From Gnetum montanum (taxonomy: Eukaryota > Streptophyta > Gnetopsida > Gnetales > Gnetaceae): DNA of 64,000 nucleotides. The notes under the pieces are model-generated. The model made no database searches, was not told where the DNA came from, and saw only the letters and a program-made list of their open reading frames with translations. The position numbers were made by a program, and so were the translations under genes. Positions 46,561-59,090 of the stretch are shown in pieces (positions within the stretch are counted from its first letter, which is position 1; every line of letters starts with the position of its first letter). The stretch covers positions 385,108-449,107 of the forward strand of contig MNCI01004556.1 of assembly GCA_015680685.1 (NCBI GenBank), in the 5' to 3' direction.

Positions 46561-46660
46561 TTTGGTTTTGGCTGCATCAACGTAGCCTAAACCATCAATG
46601 CATCCTCATTGATGCATCCCTGTCAATGCAGTATAAAAAGAGTATAAATACATGACGAAA
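46561..46660 (+). promoter_or_regulatory. Internal promoter-like block (copy C)
   Basis: GCATCAACGTAGCC, CCATCAATGCATCC, TCATTGATGCATCC and TGTCAATGCAG repeats precede two TATA boxes (46632 and TATAAATA at 46643-46650). The CATCAATGCATCCTCAT string also occurs in this copy's 5' LTR U3 (about 35951). The intron donor of this copy has decayed to ATGAGA (about 46798) and the acceptor to CACAA|ATGG, while the branch-like TGCTAATCC remains. Confidence 0.55.
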
Positions 46661-47099
46661 GTTAGAAAAGTTTTCAAAATTTCCCCATAATTCTAGGAGA
46701 GTATTAGCAATTTTTAGAGCCCAAAGCCTTCCTAATTCCATAACTTCCTATCCACTTGTCCATATCCACTCATTCTTTGACCCTTCAACTACCATAGATG
46801 AGATTTACATCATGGGAGCTACAAACCTATGGTTTTTAACATAAAACTTTTTAGAATTTTTCTAACTTTCAAATGGTTTAACTAATAAAATAATATTAAA
46901 AATAAATAATTCACCTAAGTTAAACCTCACCAAAAAATTTGATTAGCCATTATAATAAAATAATAATAAATAATATTAAAATAATCAATCTACCATGATC
47001 ACAAATTAACCTAAGTGTAACTAGGCCAAATGGAACAAGGTATAAGAGCATTGTAAGTTACAAATAAAATGCTAATCCTTGGCTATGTTGTGCCCACAA

Positions 47100-49430
47100 A
47101 TGGTGCCAAAGAGACCACAAGAAGAAGGACCATCTTGAACATGGGAGAAGCAACCATGAGGGAGAAGGGGATAGTAGCCATAACATCCTTAAGAAGGTGG
47201 AGCTAAAACCTATGCCACAGGACCTCTTTGAGAGGATCCCAAAGTGGAATATGTTCATCGGAGTTCCACTACAAAAACAAGATATTCTAGGAAAGACAAG
47301 GTGCCAAGGCCTAGACCAAATCTGAAGGTCACCTTGATTGAGGCCTACTTAAAAAAAATTCATTCTAAGGAGGTCCAACTTGTTGTTCTTTAAGAACTCA
47401 ACTTTGGCTCCTTCTTAGACCTAGCACTGGAAGAGGTAAAGACACAACTACAAGGATCTCCCATGTGGCCCATCCTCACTTCCAATGAGGAGTGGTACAT
47501 GGGAGAGACTTACCTCTTCTAAAACAATCAAAAAGTAGACATGATCATGAAAATAAATGTCATCAACATGTCCTACTCAATCAAGGTCATTGCAAAGGCC
47601 CTCAACTTACCTCATGTTGGAGCAACTTTGATAGAAATTCCTACATAAGTAGACCTTGATATCAAGAAGGAATGGGTCCAATGATGCTATGGAGTGGATC
47701 ATAAGGAGTACGGTGCACTCACTAAGGCAAAGAGGGCCTACTTCAAGATTATGGCCTACCACCTCAACCCAATAGTGAGTCCAAGAAAGATTACTATCTT
47801 CTTTGCCCATGTGTGTATCACTCTAAGTGAAAATTTCCCAATCAATGTCCCCAGCTCATCTTCTTAGAAATTGAAAAATTATTCAAAGAGAATGAGTGAG
47901 GGATGAAGACACTCCTCTTTCCTTGCCTAATTAAAAAATTTTGTAAAATGAGAATAATAGCCTATTATGTGAATAACATGCTTCATCATGATCTTGACGC
48001 ATCTTAGCAAGACATGATGAAGGACAAGGTGTTCACCAAGCTAGTTGAAGAGGAGTAGCCACCACCACCACCACTTTCTAAAGAAATAATGTCATATGCT
48101 CATGCAATAATTGAGTGCATGAGGAATATCCATAAGCAACTTCTGTAGTAGCAGTAGGGAGGACCAAGTGATGGAGAGCCCTTAGTCTACTAGCCAACAT
48201 TAAGTCACCTCAAGTTGTAGAATGGTTGGCTACCAAAGTTGTAGAATTAAGAGCCTTCTTGAATAATCTCATCATTCTCAACTAAGCCATTACATAGTAT
48301 GAATCTTTATCGTAGCTTTAGAAAAAATTAAAAGAGGTTGAGAATGCAAAGAAGATGATGGTCTTTGATGCATCCTTATCAGAGGCTCTAGCCTTCAACA
48401 CTAATATGGACTTGTTGTAAGTCTATAAGGAGAACCTAACTTTCACCTGAGACATTCACCACTTGAAACATGTCGAGGAACAAAAGGACCAAATGGTCAA
48501 GTTTGTGAGACAACAACTAGAGTAGCTTGCCAAGGTGGACATGGATCTAAGGTAGTTGGTGGTAGAGAACTACAATCTATCAATGGAAGAAGTTTGTGTA
48601 CTTTTCCAAAAAATGGCCATTTAGGTAACCACCTAGAAGAATGAGGTCCTCAAATTTGAACAAGTGAAAAATCACTAGAGGGACCAGGTTGGGATTCTCA
48701 AGGAGCTAAGTGAGAAGGAGATTCAACTGGACAAGGTGAAAATGAACAAGGTCCTCCAGTAATGGGATGATGTATGGCAACCAATCTATGATGAATTAAA
48801 TGCCTATAACAAGGTATAGATCTTCCTAAAGGAGTTATAAATTGAGAAGATGACAAAGTACATGGAGTTAGCCAACCTTCATTACTCAAACTCAAAGATG
48901 TTGATAGTTGGAAGGCCATGGTCAAAGTTATGATGTCCAAATTGTACCTTCTTTATGAGGATGAGCTTGAGCATCACAAAGACATCAAGCAAAAGCTAGA
49001 AATAGCTAATGTAGAGCTTGAAGTTTTCATAAGTTGATTTATAGACTAGTGATCAATTGTTAAGAACCTGACTAGAAGAATGAATGACTACCATGAGCTA
49101 CAAAACCTCATCCAGATGTTTAATTTTGAATGTAAATAATTTGTATCTTGGTTCATCAATGTCAAGGAACTGTTCTTGGCAATGCCCTATCTGTGGGATA
49201 TCCCTATACTAGCCTACATTGGTGACACTACGTGGACTATGTACAACTCCTAGAGTAAGGAGAATAAGATGAAGGCATTGTTGGATAAATTTCACCTTCC
49301 ACTTGAAGTAGCAACTACAATAGGATAGCTACAACCACTACCTAAGCCTCAACTACCATCACCACAAGTGTCAAAGGTTGGAGAAGGTTCTATAGCACTC
49401 TAGGAGCCTCCACCTCTTAGGATTGTCTAA
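47100..49430 (+). pseudogene. Extra 3' ORF (copy C)
   Basis: ATG at 47100. Landmarks: PMWPILTSNEEWYMGETYLF (about 47468), IMKINVINMSYSIKVIAKAL, KKEWVQ..CYGVDHKEYGAL, AYHLNPIVSPRKITIFFAHV-like (about 47755), then proline run (48060) and a long Lys/Glu/Leu-rich coiled-coil-like tail to about 49100. It ends in a Pro/Gln-rich stretch (49320-49430). Homologous to A, B and D. Resembles the 'putative plant transposon protein' family in its N-terminal half. TAG stops frequent. Confidence 0.68.
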
Positions 49431-49662
49431 TATTCTCTTCATCTTGGGCTACCAGAGGATCTAGCTATCCAATTTTGTAAGGATGTTGAATTTTTTTTCT
49501 TGAACATCCATTTTTGTAATTGTTGTAATTTTATATAATCCAGCACTTAGAGTTAGTTAGTTAAGTCAGTCAGTCCATGATTTCATACCTTTTCAATTTT
49601 GTAAGAAGCTGGATCCTACTTTTGTTCACTCAAGAATGAGTTTTTAGTCAATTGTGGGGGTA
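49431..49662 (+). other. 3' leader and polypurine tract (copy C)
   Basis: Conserved TTTCATACCTTTTCAATTTTGTAAG-type stretch, then ATTGTGGGGGTA (49651-49662) against the LTR. Confidence 0.75.
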
Positions 49663-50529
49663 TGATAAATCACTCGATGGGCTATGTTGACACATCCCCT
49701 TCAACGCATTCCCATTGACACACAAGTAGATGTGTTAATGCATATGCGTCAACATAATATCTGTATTTGCCTATATAAATGTGCACACCCATTGCATTTA
49801 TGGAATCATTAGGTTAATAGAGTAGCCAAGATCTTGCAATTTTCTTCCATCAAAGTTAGAATATTTTCTAAGTGCCCACAATAGAACTTTAAGGATTGTA
49901 CGAATCCTTATTTGAACATCAATGTACCTAAACATTTTAATGTGCTGATAATAAAGATGATATTCTTGGAACTCCTTGCAGCACTTAAGAATAGTTTAAT
50001 TTTTCCAATCATGCACTTTATCATTATGCATTTTATGCTCATGTTCTTAGTTAATTGATATTCTTAATAATCATACATAAGTATGATTGCCTTAAACATA
50101 CCATTAATGCTTGATAATCCTAGTGGTGTTATCACTTGGTTTGCCTAGTAGCCTAACGCTTGGTAATCCAACAATGTTCCTAATGAGTTCAAGATGTGCA
50201 AAGAAGGTGGGCTCGGATGTTTATGTTAGAATTGTTAGACTAGGTTACTAGATAGTTAAATAGTTAGTTAATAATTAGTTCTCTCTTTATTCCATAGTTA
50301 GAATAAATAAAATAAAATATAAAATTAATAAAACTCATGTACCTTTACTTACACTTAACCATACCCTTTCACTTACACAAGTGAAGCCAAGAAGAAAACG
50401 ATCACATCTTTAAGTCACTACCTTGTATACTATGCGTTTAGGAGCAAAAGTCCATAAAATTTGACTAGATCACTAGTGCAACACTGGTGATTCGTATGGG
50501 TGGGTGTAGGAACTACTCACTGCTCATCA
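49663..50529 (+). mobile_element. 3' LTR of copy C
   Basis: TGATAAATCACTCG to TGCTCATCA, 867 bp. CCTATATAAATG near 49770, AATAAAG near 49951. Matches the 5' LTR throughout. Confidence 0.9.
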
Positions 50530-50534
50530 ATTCT

Positions 50535-52552
50535 CATAATTCTCTTATAAATTTTTTACAAATTCTTAATCTCTTAGAGTTTCCTCACATTTCTTAAATC
50601 ATCAAAGACCATTGAAGAATAAGGAAGACAAATCTTTCAAAGGACTAAGGATAAGACTGCTCTCATTTTATTTTATTTGAAGTCAATATTTAATGCTTTG
50701 AGTGGTACTTTTCTCATTTTCATTGTATATTGAAATAACTCCATAATTCTTAATCATTTCTTACTTTATCACTATTGATGAAGTAAATTTGATGATATTT
50801 ACAAGTTATTAATGTCATTTCATGAAGTTCAATTATATTGCTCTGAAGGACATCAAGTTTTTCTAATATTTTATTTCTTTTAACTTAAATTTGTAAAGCT
50901 TCATTTATTTTCCATGAAATTTATGCTCTACAATCTTACAGTTATATATCCAAATCAAATTTCAAGTAAAGTGAATTAAAATTCATGTAAATTGTACATT
51001 TTAAAATTAAAATCTCTATCAATCACTATAAATCATGCAACTACAATCTTCAATGATGTCATCTACAAATTCCTAAGGTGCATCACATTTTTCAATGCTT
51101 CAATGACTAATATTAATAGAAATCAACGTCAGTTATCATTGATTTTCTAATGACTAGTGATGTGACTAAGATTAATATGACATCAATTCTCATAGATCGT
51201 GTAAAATTGTATTCATAACATCAAATTCCAAAGAATTATTTATATTTTAATTGTTATCATCCACAGTGATGTCTAGTGATATTAATAATAAAATATTTCA
51301 CCTGATCTCAATCCTAATGATATTGAGCGAGATGTTAATAGTCTAGAATAGATTTTCATGTCTCAACTCATCATTCACAATGGTATCAATACACAATGAT
51401 TGTATTCAAGGATTTAAAGATCTGAAATACATAATTAGATAAAGGATAACCTATTTATTTAAAGATTGGTTAATATTTCTCAAATATTTCATTTGAAAGC
51501 ATGTTCAAAATTTATGAGGCATATTTTTTAAAAAAATATTTAAAGTATGAGATATTTTGTTTATAAGAATGCAACATTTTATTAAAGTTTTTGTTCAAAT
51601 ATTCAAGGATTTGAAGGACATTAGAGTCTCTCAAATATGTAAATAAGGACATCAAATCCTCATAAAGATTGAAAGAAGAACAAAATATTTCTTTAGAATA
51701 GAAGAGGAAGGACAAGAAATTATCTTAAAGATAAGAAAAAGAAGGATAATAGATCCTTTCTAAAATATCTAGCAAAGGAGAAAATTTTCTTTGTCATAAA
51801 TTCTTTTCTCATTTTGACCAAAGTTAAAAGAAAACTTTTAATGTACTATTGATAAAGATGTCAAACAAACTTATCTTTCTAAATTGTTATAAGCTATACA
51901 TCAAAAGATGACAAAGGATGACTCTCCTAAATGTTTCTATTTCTACTCTCCATGGGGTCCTAAAGAGGACATATCCATAATTTCATTCATAGTTTGTTAT
52001 TTCTCACAATGTAATGGCCCAAAATAGATAAAACAAATATCCAAAAAAGGCATAAAATGTCCAAAGAGATATAAAATATAAGTCCATGAAGCATACAATA
52101 TTTCCATAGAAGTATAAAAGGCCTACAGATGATCAAAATGATCCTACAAGATCCAAAGTGACATAAAATAAGCTACTAAAATCATGGAAAAACCTTAACA
52201 TAGAGGGAAAACACAAAAAATTAAAGAAAATGCAACATGAATTCTTAAGAAGATTGAAGAAAAGTTTGAACCAAGAAAATTAACAAAGTCTCAAAAAAGT
52301 TTTAGCTTTCATCATAAAATAGCTTTAAAAATGTTAAAAATATGAGTCTCAAGATAACAAGAATTGAATAAATTTTTAGCCTTCCAAATATTTAAATAAT
52401 TTTCATATTTTAGTCTCAAAAAATTGAAAAATTTTCATACACAAAATTGAAGAAGTTTCAGCCTTAAGTAAAGCCTCAAACAAAGTAAGAAGATTTAAAG
52501 AACAAGAATAAGGTTCATCCTCAAAATTTCAAGAAGGAAATTTATCAATTAT
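50535..52552. other. No recognisable gene
   Basis: AT-rich sequence between copies C and D. 51020-51400 has loosely repeated TGATGTCATC/TCATTGAT motifs. ACAATGTAATGGCCC at about 52007 resembles a chromovirus LTR start but has no partner. Confidence 0.4.
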
Positions 52553-53502
52553 TGATGAGTGGTGAAGGTACCCCTATGCCCAACCATATGAATCATAAAG
52601 CATTCACGCATGATCTGGTCAAATTCCATGGACTCTCTAGTTTTCGGTGCACTAGTCTTCTAGGAAGTAAATCTTGTCCTAAGGTCATTTTTTGTCTTCC
52701 CAATTATACATCTAAGGTACAAAGGTATGGTTAAGTGTATTTAAGACATGATTTTTTTTCCTTTTACGTTTTATGTTCTTTGGTGCTTGAAGAGAAAGAG
52801 ATAAAGTAATTTAATAACTAATTCTATCTAACTAACTAACTGATCTCTAGCTAATCCTAACATAAGCATCTGATACCACTTTCTGTACATGTACTAAACA
52901 CATGTATCCACTGCTAGGTTACCAAGCACTATGCTACTAGGTGCATCAAGTAATAACACTGCTAGGATTACCAAGCTAATACATGTTTATGCTCGAAGTA
53001 ATCATACTTATGTACTTAATATATTTAGCTTAATTTATTAAATTCTAATTTAGCTTAATTGATTGAATATTTGATAAAAATAATGAATGCATAGATAAAA
53101 CATTTAAGCTATCCAAAATGCTGCAAAATTTATCAAGAAGCTCATCTTTATTGTCATACACACTAGTGTGGTTTAGGTACAATAGTGATCGAATACAAAT
53201 TTGTACACTCAATGACTCCTACTGTAAGCACTCAGGAAAAATACTCTAACTTTCAAATAAACAAACTACAAGAGCTCTACTTCTCCTATGAAGTTCATAC
53301 TCATAAACATATCCAGGAGCTCATATTTATAGTTTTTTCTTTAGGGTTGCATCAATCAAGCCCCATCAACATAGAAAAATGCTACATTGATGAGGACTCA
53401 TTGATGGGGCAACACCACATAAAGAAGGTGCCATTGATGGGGGCCCTTTGACGAGGTTGCATCAATGGAGGTCCATCGATGTAACACATTGACACTCATC
53501 AT
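52553..53502 (-). mobile_element. 3' LTR of copy D
   Basis: Minus-strand start TGATGAGTGTC at 53502 and end ACTCATCA at 52553, so an 8-bp terminal inverted repeat. U3 holds many GATGGGGC/CATCAATG repeats, and TATAAATA lies near 53312-53320. The hairpin is decayed (near 52700-52730). Confidence 0.88.
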
Positions 53503-53739
53503 ACCCCCATGAATAAATGAAAACTCATCCTTGAGTTCTTTTTAAAAATTGGGCATTTATGGGATTATTGACTAACTCTTAAAAAAACAAAACAAACTGA
53601 CTTGACAAAACTAAGTACCTAAGTGTATAGATCAGAACATTACAAAATTATAGTGTTCATGACACAAAATTAAACACCATGATGTGACTGCAAAATTTTG
53701 GATAGCACATCCTCTAATGGTGTAAAGATGGTGGTGAAG

Positions 53740-56562
53740 ATTAAATAGTCCTAGGTGGTGATGCCTCTTGAGGCTCTAAAGGACCTTTTCTAGCTTCAGG
53801 CACATGTGGTAGTTGAGGTGGCTATGGCTATTCTGTTGTGGATACAACCTTTGGTGGAAGATGAAAGGCATCAAGCAATGCCTTCATCTTCTCCTCTTTA
53901 CTTCAAACATCATTCGCAGTCCATGTAGCATCACCAATGTGGGCTAGAATGGGGACATCCCATGAATAGGACATGATAAGAAACATCTCCTTTACATTAA
54001 CAAACAACTGCATTTTGTAGCTCTTGGTAGTCATTCATCCTCCTAGCCAAGTTCTCTATAGTTGATCATTGATTTGTGAAAAGTGCCTTGAGAACTTCAA
54101 GTTCAATGTTAGAAAACACAAGCTTGTCCTTGGTTTCCTTTTGGTACTTGAAATCAGCCTTGTATAGCAAGTACAAGCTATCCAACTATTTCTCTAATTT
54201 AGACTATAGTCATATAACAATTGACATGGCTAGATTTGCATAACAAATATTGACAAGCTCCATGTATTCTATCATCTCCTCGATCTGCAATTCCTTGGTG
54301 CCAATTTCTACCTTGTTGTAGGCATCTATCCCATCAATGATGGGTTGCCAAATTTCTCTACCTTGCAAGATTTTTTGGAGGACTTCATTTGCATTTACCT
54401 TTACCAATTGGATATGTTTTTAATTTACTTTATTTTTTAGATTGACCTAATCTTTGTAATGATCTTTGCCTTTCTAAAATTTGAGAGCTTCAGATTTCCA
54501 AGTAGCTACCTTAATTGTAGTCTTTTGGAAAAGGGTTCACACCTCCTCCATGGAGAGATTCCTATTCTCTGCTATCAATCTACTCAATTCTATGTTTGCT
54601 ATGACCAGTTACTCTTGCTATTAATGGATAAATTCAGTTAATTATTGCTTTTGTGCATCAACATTCCATAGGTGATGATTTTCTATGGTCAATAGGACAT
54701 TCTCCTGGTGGGTCTAATCAAAGGACTTTTGAATCTTTTATTGTGTGGCCTCTACCAAGGATCTGTAAGACACCATCATTTCCATTGCACCCTCAACCCA
54801 TTTGAGCTTGGTGTGAAGCTGTCCATAGCCCCATCTCTTGTTATTATTTAGTTAAGAAATGTGAGATTAGTAATATGGGCTCTTCAGCAACTTCTATAGC
54901 TAAGCATTCATTCTGCTTCTTGACTATTTCAAGTTGCCCCTCCAATATGATATTTTTGCCTCTTACCTCTAGCAACTCTAACTAGGCTATAATGATGTTT
55001 TTGGAAAGATCAAAGACATCTAAAAGTAGTTGCTCAGTTTCCACCAATTAGTCTAGTAGTTCCTCAAGTTGTGTTGTGCTTATTCTATCTCTTATGATCC
55101 TTGCGGATGTTTGCACATCTCCAAGTATAGTGATGTCCAATGTAGATGTTGTAGGTGCATTGAGAATTTCGACAATCCTATCAATAATGAATTCTATTAT
55201 TATTTCCTGCCTCTGGTGCTACATCACCAAAATTGTTACCCCCTCATCCTCCTCCAAGTGCATCAAGAAAGTTGTAGCATTCCCAAAGATTTCTAGAAGT
55301 TTCTATTATTCTATGAGGATACTGTGACCTCTATGGTGCTTCGATTTGACCTCACAAGAAACTACATTCTTTGGGCCAAGAAAATGGATCCACCCTCATC
55401 TATCAAACTAATTGTTTGGGCCACCTCATTAAGGTGACTCATGGTTGGTCTGTAGATGGATGGGTCTCCACCACTTGTGCTTGCTCATTACTCTTGTTCA
55501 CTCAAGATCCATTATCTATATTTTTGCAATTTTTGGGTAGTTGTAGCTATGTTTGACACAATTGTTTAAGTGGCAGGTGGAGGTGGTCGTTGCTGCTCCT
55601 CTTCATGGATAGTTGTGGTAGGCATTTTATCCTTAATTATTTTTACCTAGTTGGCAATTGGAATAGTTCTAACAGTGTCATTGATGTAATGGACTATCCC
55701 TCCCCTTTGACAAAGTTTCTTGATGAGGAATGGGAAGGGAAGTTTCCTCCTTCTATGTTTATTTTCTTTAAACTGCTTCTTCATCTCTAGATAGATTAGC
55801 TGCAGACGAATGACTAGGAACTTTCCACTCAAAGCAATGCATGCTTGAGCAGAGAAGGTAGTGATTTTTCTTGGCTTTACCATGGGATTGAGGGGAAGGC
55901 CACAATCTTATAATGGATCCTCTCTACCAATGTAAGCATGCCAAACTCCTTGTGGTCGACACCATAATGCTAGTGCATCCATTCTTTCTTGATGCTCAAA
56001 TCTACCTACATTGGAATTTTAGTAGGATTTGCCCCTATTTTGGGCAACCCAAGTGCTACAGCAATGGCCTATGTCAAGTAGGACACTACGATGTCCTTGA
56101 TTTTCACTGTTTCCCTAGGCTACCTATTATTCTAGAATAGGAATGTTTCTCCCATGTTCCACTTCTTGATGGAAGTGATGATTCACCACATGGGAGAGGC
56201 CTTCAACTATTCCTATACTTCTCTTGTTGCATGCTCCAGGAAAGGGCCAAAATTTAGCTTTGGAAGCACCAATTTTTAAACCTCCATTGATTTAATTTGA
56301 TTAGGCAATCCTCTATTAAGGTCATCTCAAGATTTTCTAGTTGCATCAATGCATCATCCTATTGGGAGCGTTCTATTGCTACTATTGCTAGTTCTAGAAT
56401 CTGTTCAATGAACTCCACTTCTGCCTCTTCCCTAAGAGGACCTATGGCATAGGTTCTAAGAGGATCTTCTTGGAGCTATTCCTAGCTTCTTCCTATTCTA
56501 GGCCATTTCTCCCTTAGTTAGGATGGTCTTTCTTCCTGCATGTGCTTCCCTTTTGATGCCAT
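53740..56562 (-). pseudogene. Extra 3' ORF (copy D), best preserved N-terminus
   Basis: ATG at 56562 touches the predicted acceptor CCATAG. It reads MASKGKHMQEERPS, stop, LREKWPRIGRS, then GPLREEAEVEFIEQILELAI and LMQLENLEMTLIEDCLIK. Downstream, the open part 55883-55647 holds PRKITTFSAQACIALSGKF, QLIYLEMKKQFKENKHRR and LPFPFLIKKLCQRGGIVHYI. A proline run lies near 55580 and the coiled-coil-like tail spans about 55060-54000 (with LQIEEMIEYMELVNICYANL at 54292-54233). It ends in a Pro/Gln-rich part. The best copy for reconstructing what this protein was. Function unknown. Confidence 0.72.
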
Positions 56563-56856
56563 CTATGGTCACAACACATCCATGGATTAGTAGATATAAT
56601 GTGTAACTTTTTAGTTTTTTGTATACCTTTTATCATTAGTTAGTTACACTTTAGCTAAGGTTGGACCATGGTAGATTAATTATTTTATTAATTATTTATT
56701 ATAAATATCACTAGAGCTCATTGGAAATGTTTAACTCTTGCAATTTGGTGTTTAATGGTTGATTTCTTAGTTAAGCCTTTGTGGGAGTTCAAAAAAATTG
56801 TGAAAACATTTTTGTCAAAAATGGTACATTTGTGGCCCCCATGACAAATATCTTAC
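56563..56856 (-). other. Predicted 5'-UTR intron (copy D)
   Basis: Minus strand: donor CAAAG|GTAAGAT at 56856, branch-like TACTAATCC (about 56590), acceptor CCATAG|ATGG. About 293 nt. Confidence 0.6.
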
Positions 56857-56989
56857 CTTTGATAGTTTCAGGGTTAAAGAACAAAGTGATTTGGATAAAT
56901 GGTTTGTAAGTTATGATCTTTGTAAGGTTCTGGGCTCTGAAATATTGAAAAACTCCTTTGGCATTTATGAGAAAATGTAAACTTTTCTA

Positions 56990-57075
56990 AGTGATTTATA
57001 TAATTTTTTTCTTATGTCAACAGGGCCTCATAGATGGGTCAACTCCATCAATGGGACCCTATATACATGTCCCAT
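56990..57075 (-). promoter_or_regulatory. Internal promoter-like block (copy D)
   Basis: Minus strand: GGGTCCCATTGATGGAG and GAGGCCCTGTTGAC, then ATTATATAAATC (TATA near 57003-56996). Matches A, B and C in place and motif type. Confidence 0.55.
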
Positions 57076-57080
57076 TGGCA

Positions 57081-57975
57081 AAAATTTTCAAACATCAATA
57101 TCTCTAAAAATATAATGATTTTTTCAATGAAATTAGGGTCTATGGAATTCCAAAAAAGCCAAGAATATGATAAAATCATTGAAGAGGATATTTGAAAGCT
57201 TAAAAATTAAAAAATTTGATGGAGAATGTATTTAATGAATAAAATTTGTAAAGGAACACATTGTGTGATGTAGAAGATGGGTGTACAAAAGATTTAGTTT
57301 GCAAAAATGTCGAAGGATAAGGTGCTTAACAAACTTGACCAAGAGATATGCAAGTGGATCGTCCCCATAGTAAACACATGCCTTTTTTCTCTTGCATAAC
57401 CTCAACTTAAGGAGTCTATGGGCCCCATAGGTGACTAATGTCAATGGAAGTTAAGAACCAAAACTTGAAAGATTCTACCTAAGAATTCAAATACATCAGA
57501 CCAAGACATAGAATCAAGAACATGGACATTGGTAGTGAGGTGAATTATGGTCAGCATAGATGGATGATAGAGAAGGTGAAATGGAATTCCAACTAAGGTC
57601 ATAAGAAGTCCATTGTAGATTTTATGTTTCAAATGACTGAAGAAAATTCGTCCTTAGTCCAGACCAAAACCAACCTCTTTTAGTGACTTCACATCACCAT
57701 CCAAGACTGATCCACCCCCTTTAGACACAAGAGTGCTCCCATAAAACAACCACCATTTCATAAAGAGAAGTAGGAAGTGAGATAGGCCCTTAGTTATAGG
57801 GGACCTTCAGGCATGGATGCATGTCTTTCTAGTTCCATAACCATTTCTTGTAACCTATTTATTTGTCTAAGGGGTGTGCTTTGAATTCACATCATGTTTT
57901 TTTTATTTTTCTTTTTTTTGTTTTGTTTATTTTTTTCTTTCGTATTTTTGTTTTTCCTTCTTGGATGGGAACCAT
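57081..57975 (-). other. Post-integrase spacer (copy D)
   Basis: Reversed equivalent of the spacers in A-C, without a coding region. T-rich stretch at 57897-57960 on the + strand. Ends where similarity to the family stops. Confidence 0.6.
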
Positions 57976-58720
57976 GTAATGATGGAAAAAGACAGTTTCT
58001 GGAAACACCGAGCGAATTTCCGTATACACAGTTCCAACCCTGGATCCGTGTGAGGGCCATGCTAGAGAAAACAAATCCAAGGTGCCCTAAATGGTCTTGC
58101 TAATTAGATAGGGACTTACTTAATTAGTAAATTTTGTAATAATCGCATCACAAAATGACGATTTCAATGTGAAGGTACAATATCGATTGATGGGAAAACG
58201 AGATCTACTCTAAGATCGAGTCTTGAGGATAGTGATAATGATGTAAATGATGCATAACGATTGTAAAATCAATGTAAGTAAAATGCAACAAATTGAATTT
58301 GGAGAATGTACGATCCCAAAAGTTGGGATTGAACTTATAGATAAATATATTGAATATAATGGTTGCAAGAGGCCTTTGGTTTAGACGAAGTGCATGCTGA
58401 GAGCAAGAAGCTATTCAGAGATAAAACAAGCAAAGGCCAATCTACCTTGTTCTAGCAAATCTGGGTACAAGGGAGTCAAGATTAAAGTAAAATGTCTACT
58501 AACTTGAATTCTCTGGTCAAAAGCTTCTCTCTATCACCGTCGATGCTCTTCTCGTCATCTCGCCAATTCTTTTTTTTTTTTGCCAATACTGTCAAAAATT
58601 GCCAACCCTTTGATCTTTGTTAGCTAGGGTATTAATATTATGATTAAGAGAACAACATGGTTTAGATGACGCGTGTCCTGGGCCCACAAAATATTGTTGA
58701 CCTGATGTGCCGTAGCTGAA
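57976..58720. other. No gene recognised; composition change
   Basis: From here CpG becomes common and the family 1 pattern ends. Nothing coding was recognised. It may belong to the 3' end of copy E, but no LTR boundary was found. Confidence 0.35.
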
Positions 58721-58724
58721 GCTT

Positions 58725-59090
58725 GTGGCACTATGTTGTGTTACGCTTTGAAGCGTAGTATAGCATAACTACCCCTTAAGAAGATAGTTCATTTGAGTTT
58801 GTCTCTTGCATTGAATGAATTTTTCTGCGATTATGTTGTGATATGCTGGAAAGTGTATCATAGCGTAATTACTACCACTATCTAAATTTCATTACCTTTG
58901 TCGCTACGGATAAGTCAACTGCACTGCTTGCATTACGCTGCGTAGCGTAACATGGTGTAATATGATAACAGTTAAGATTTTTGATCATGGACAACTTGCA
59001 AAATTGAAGTGCTGCCACTATGCATCTCTTATTTTGTTTTACCTTCTAGAGTCTGCTACGCTAAGCTACATGGTGTAACTGGCCCTTAGC
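58725..59090. repeat. Four dispersed TTACGCT/AGCGTAA palindromic blocks
   Basis: Blocks at about 58738-58782, 58830-58872, 58930-58962 and 59050-59088 share GTTACGCT..(short)..AGCGTA followed by TAGCATAAC or CATGGTGTAAC. Two continue into ACCCCTTA or GGCCCTTA. The clearest is TTACGCTGCGTAGCGTAA at 58934. Spacing is about 90-120 bp. No gene accompanies them. Confidence 0.7.

Larger units (their letters stand above)
35917..50529 (+). mobile_element. Family 1 Ty3/gypsy element, copy C (end to end)
   Basis: 5' LTR 35917-36764, 3' LTR 49663-50529, flanked by ATTGT (35912-35916) and ATTCT (50530-50534), one mismatch. All modules are present, with a foreign insertion of about 1.9 kb in gag (about 38590-40490). 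The structural reference for the family. In two 60-bp LTR stretches compared by eye, about one base in five or six differs between the LTRs, so the insertion is old. Confidence 0.9.
52553..57975 (-). mobile_element. Family 1 Ty3/gypsy element, copy D (3' half)
   Basis: On the minus strand: spacer, internal promoter and intron, extra ORF, PPT TGGGGGTA, LTR. The upstream end is lost near 57975 (last match GATGGGAACCATG, the reverse of the copy B spacer motif CATGGTGTGGTTCCCATC with a small deletion). No gag or pol of this copy is present. Confidence 0.85.

Noticed and set aside
58725-59090. CRISPR-like array
   Set aside because: Units are imperfect palindromes with variable spacing in plant DNA, with no uniform repeats and spacers and no cas genes.
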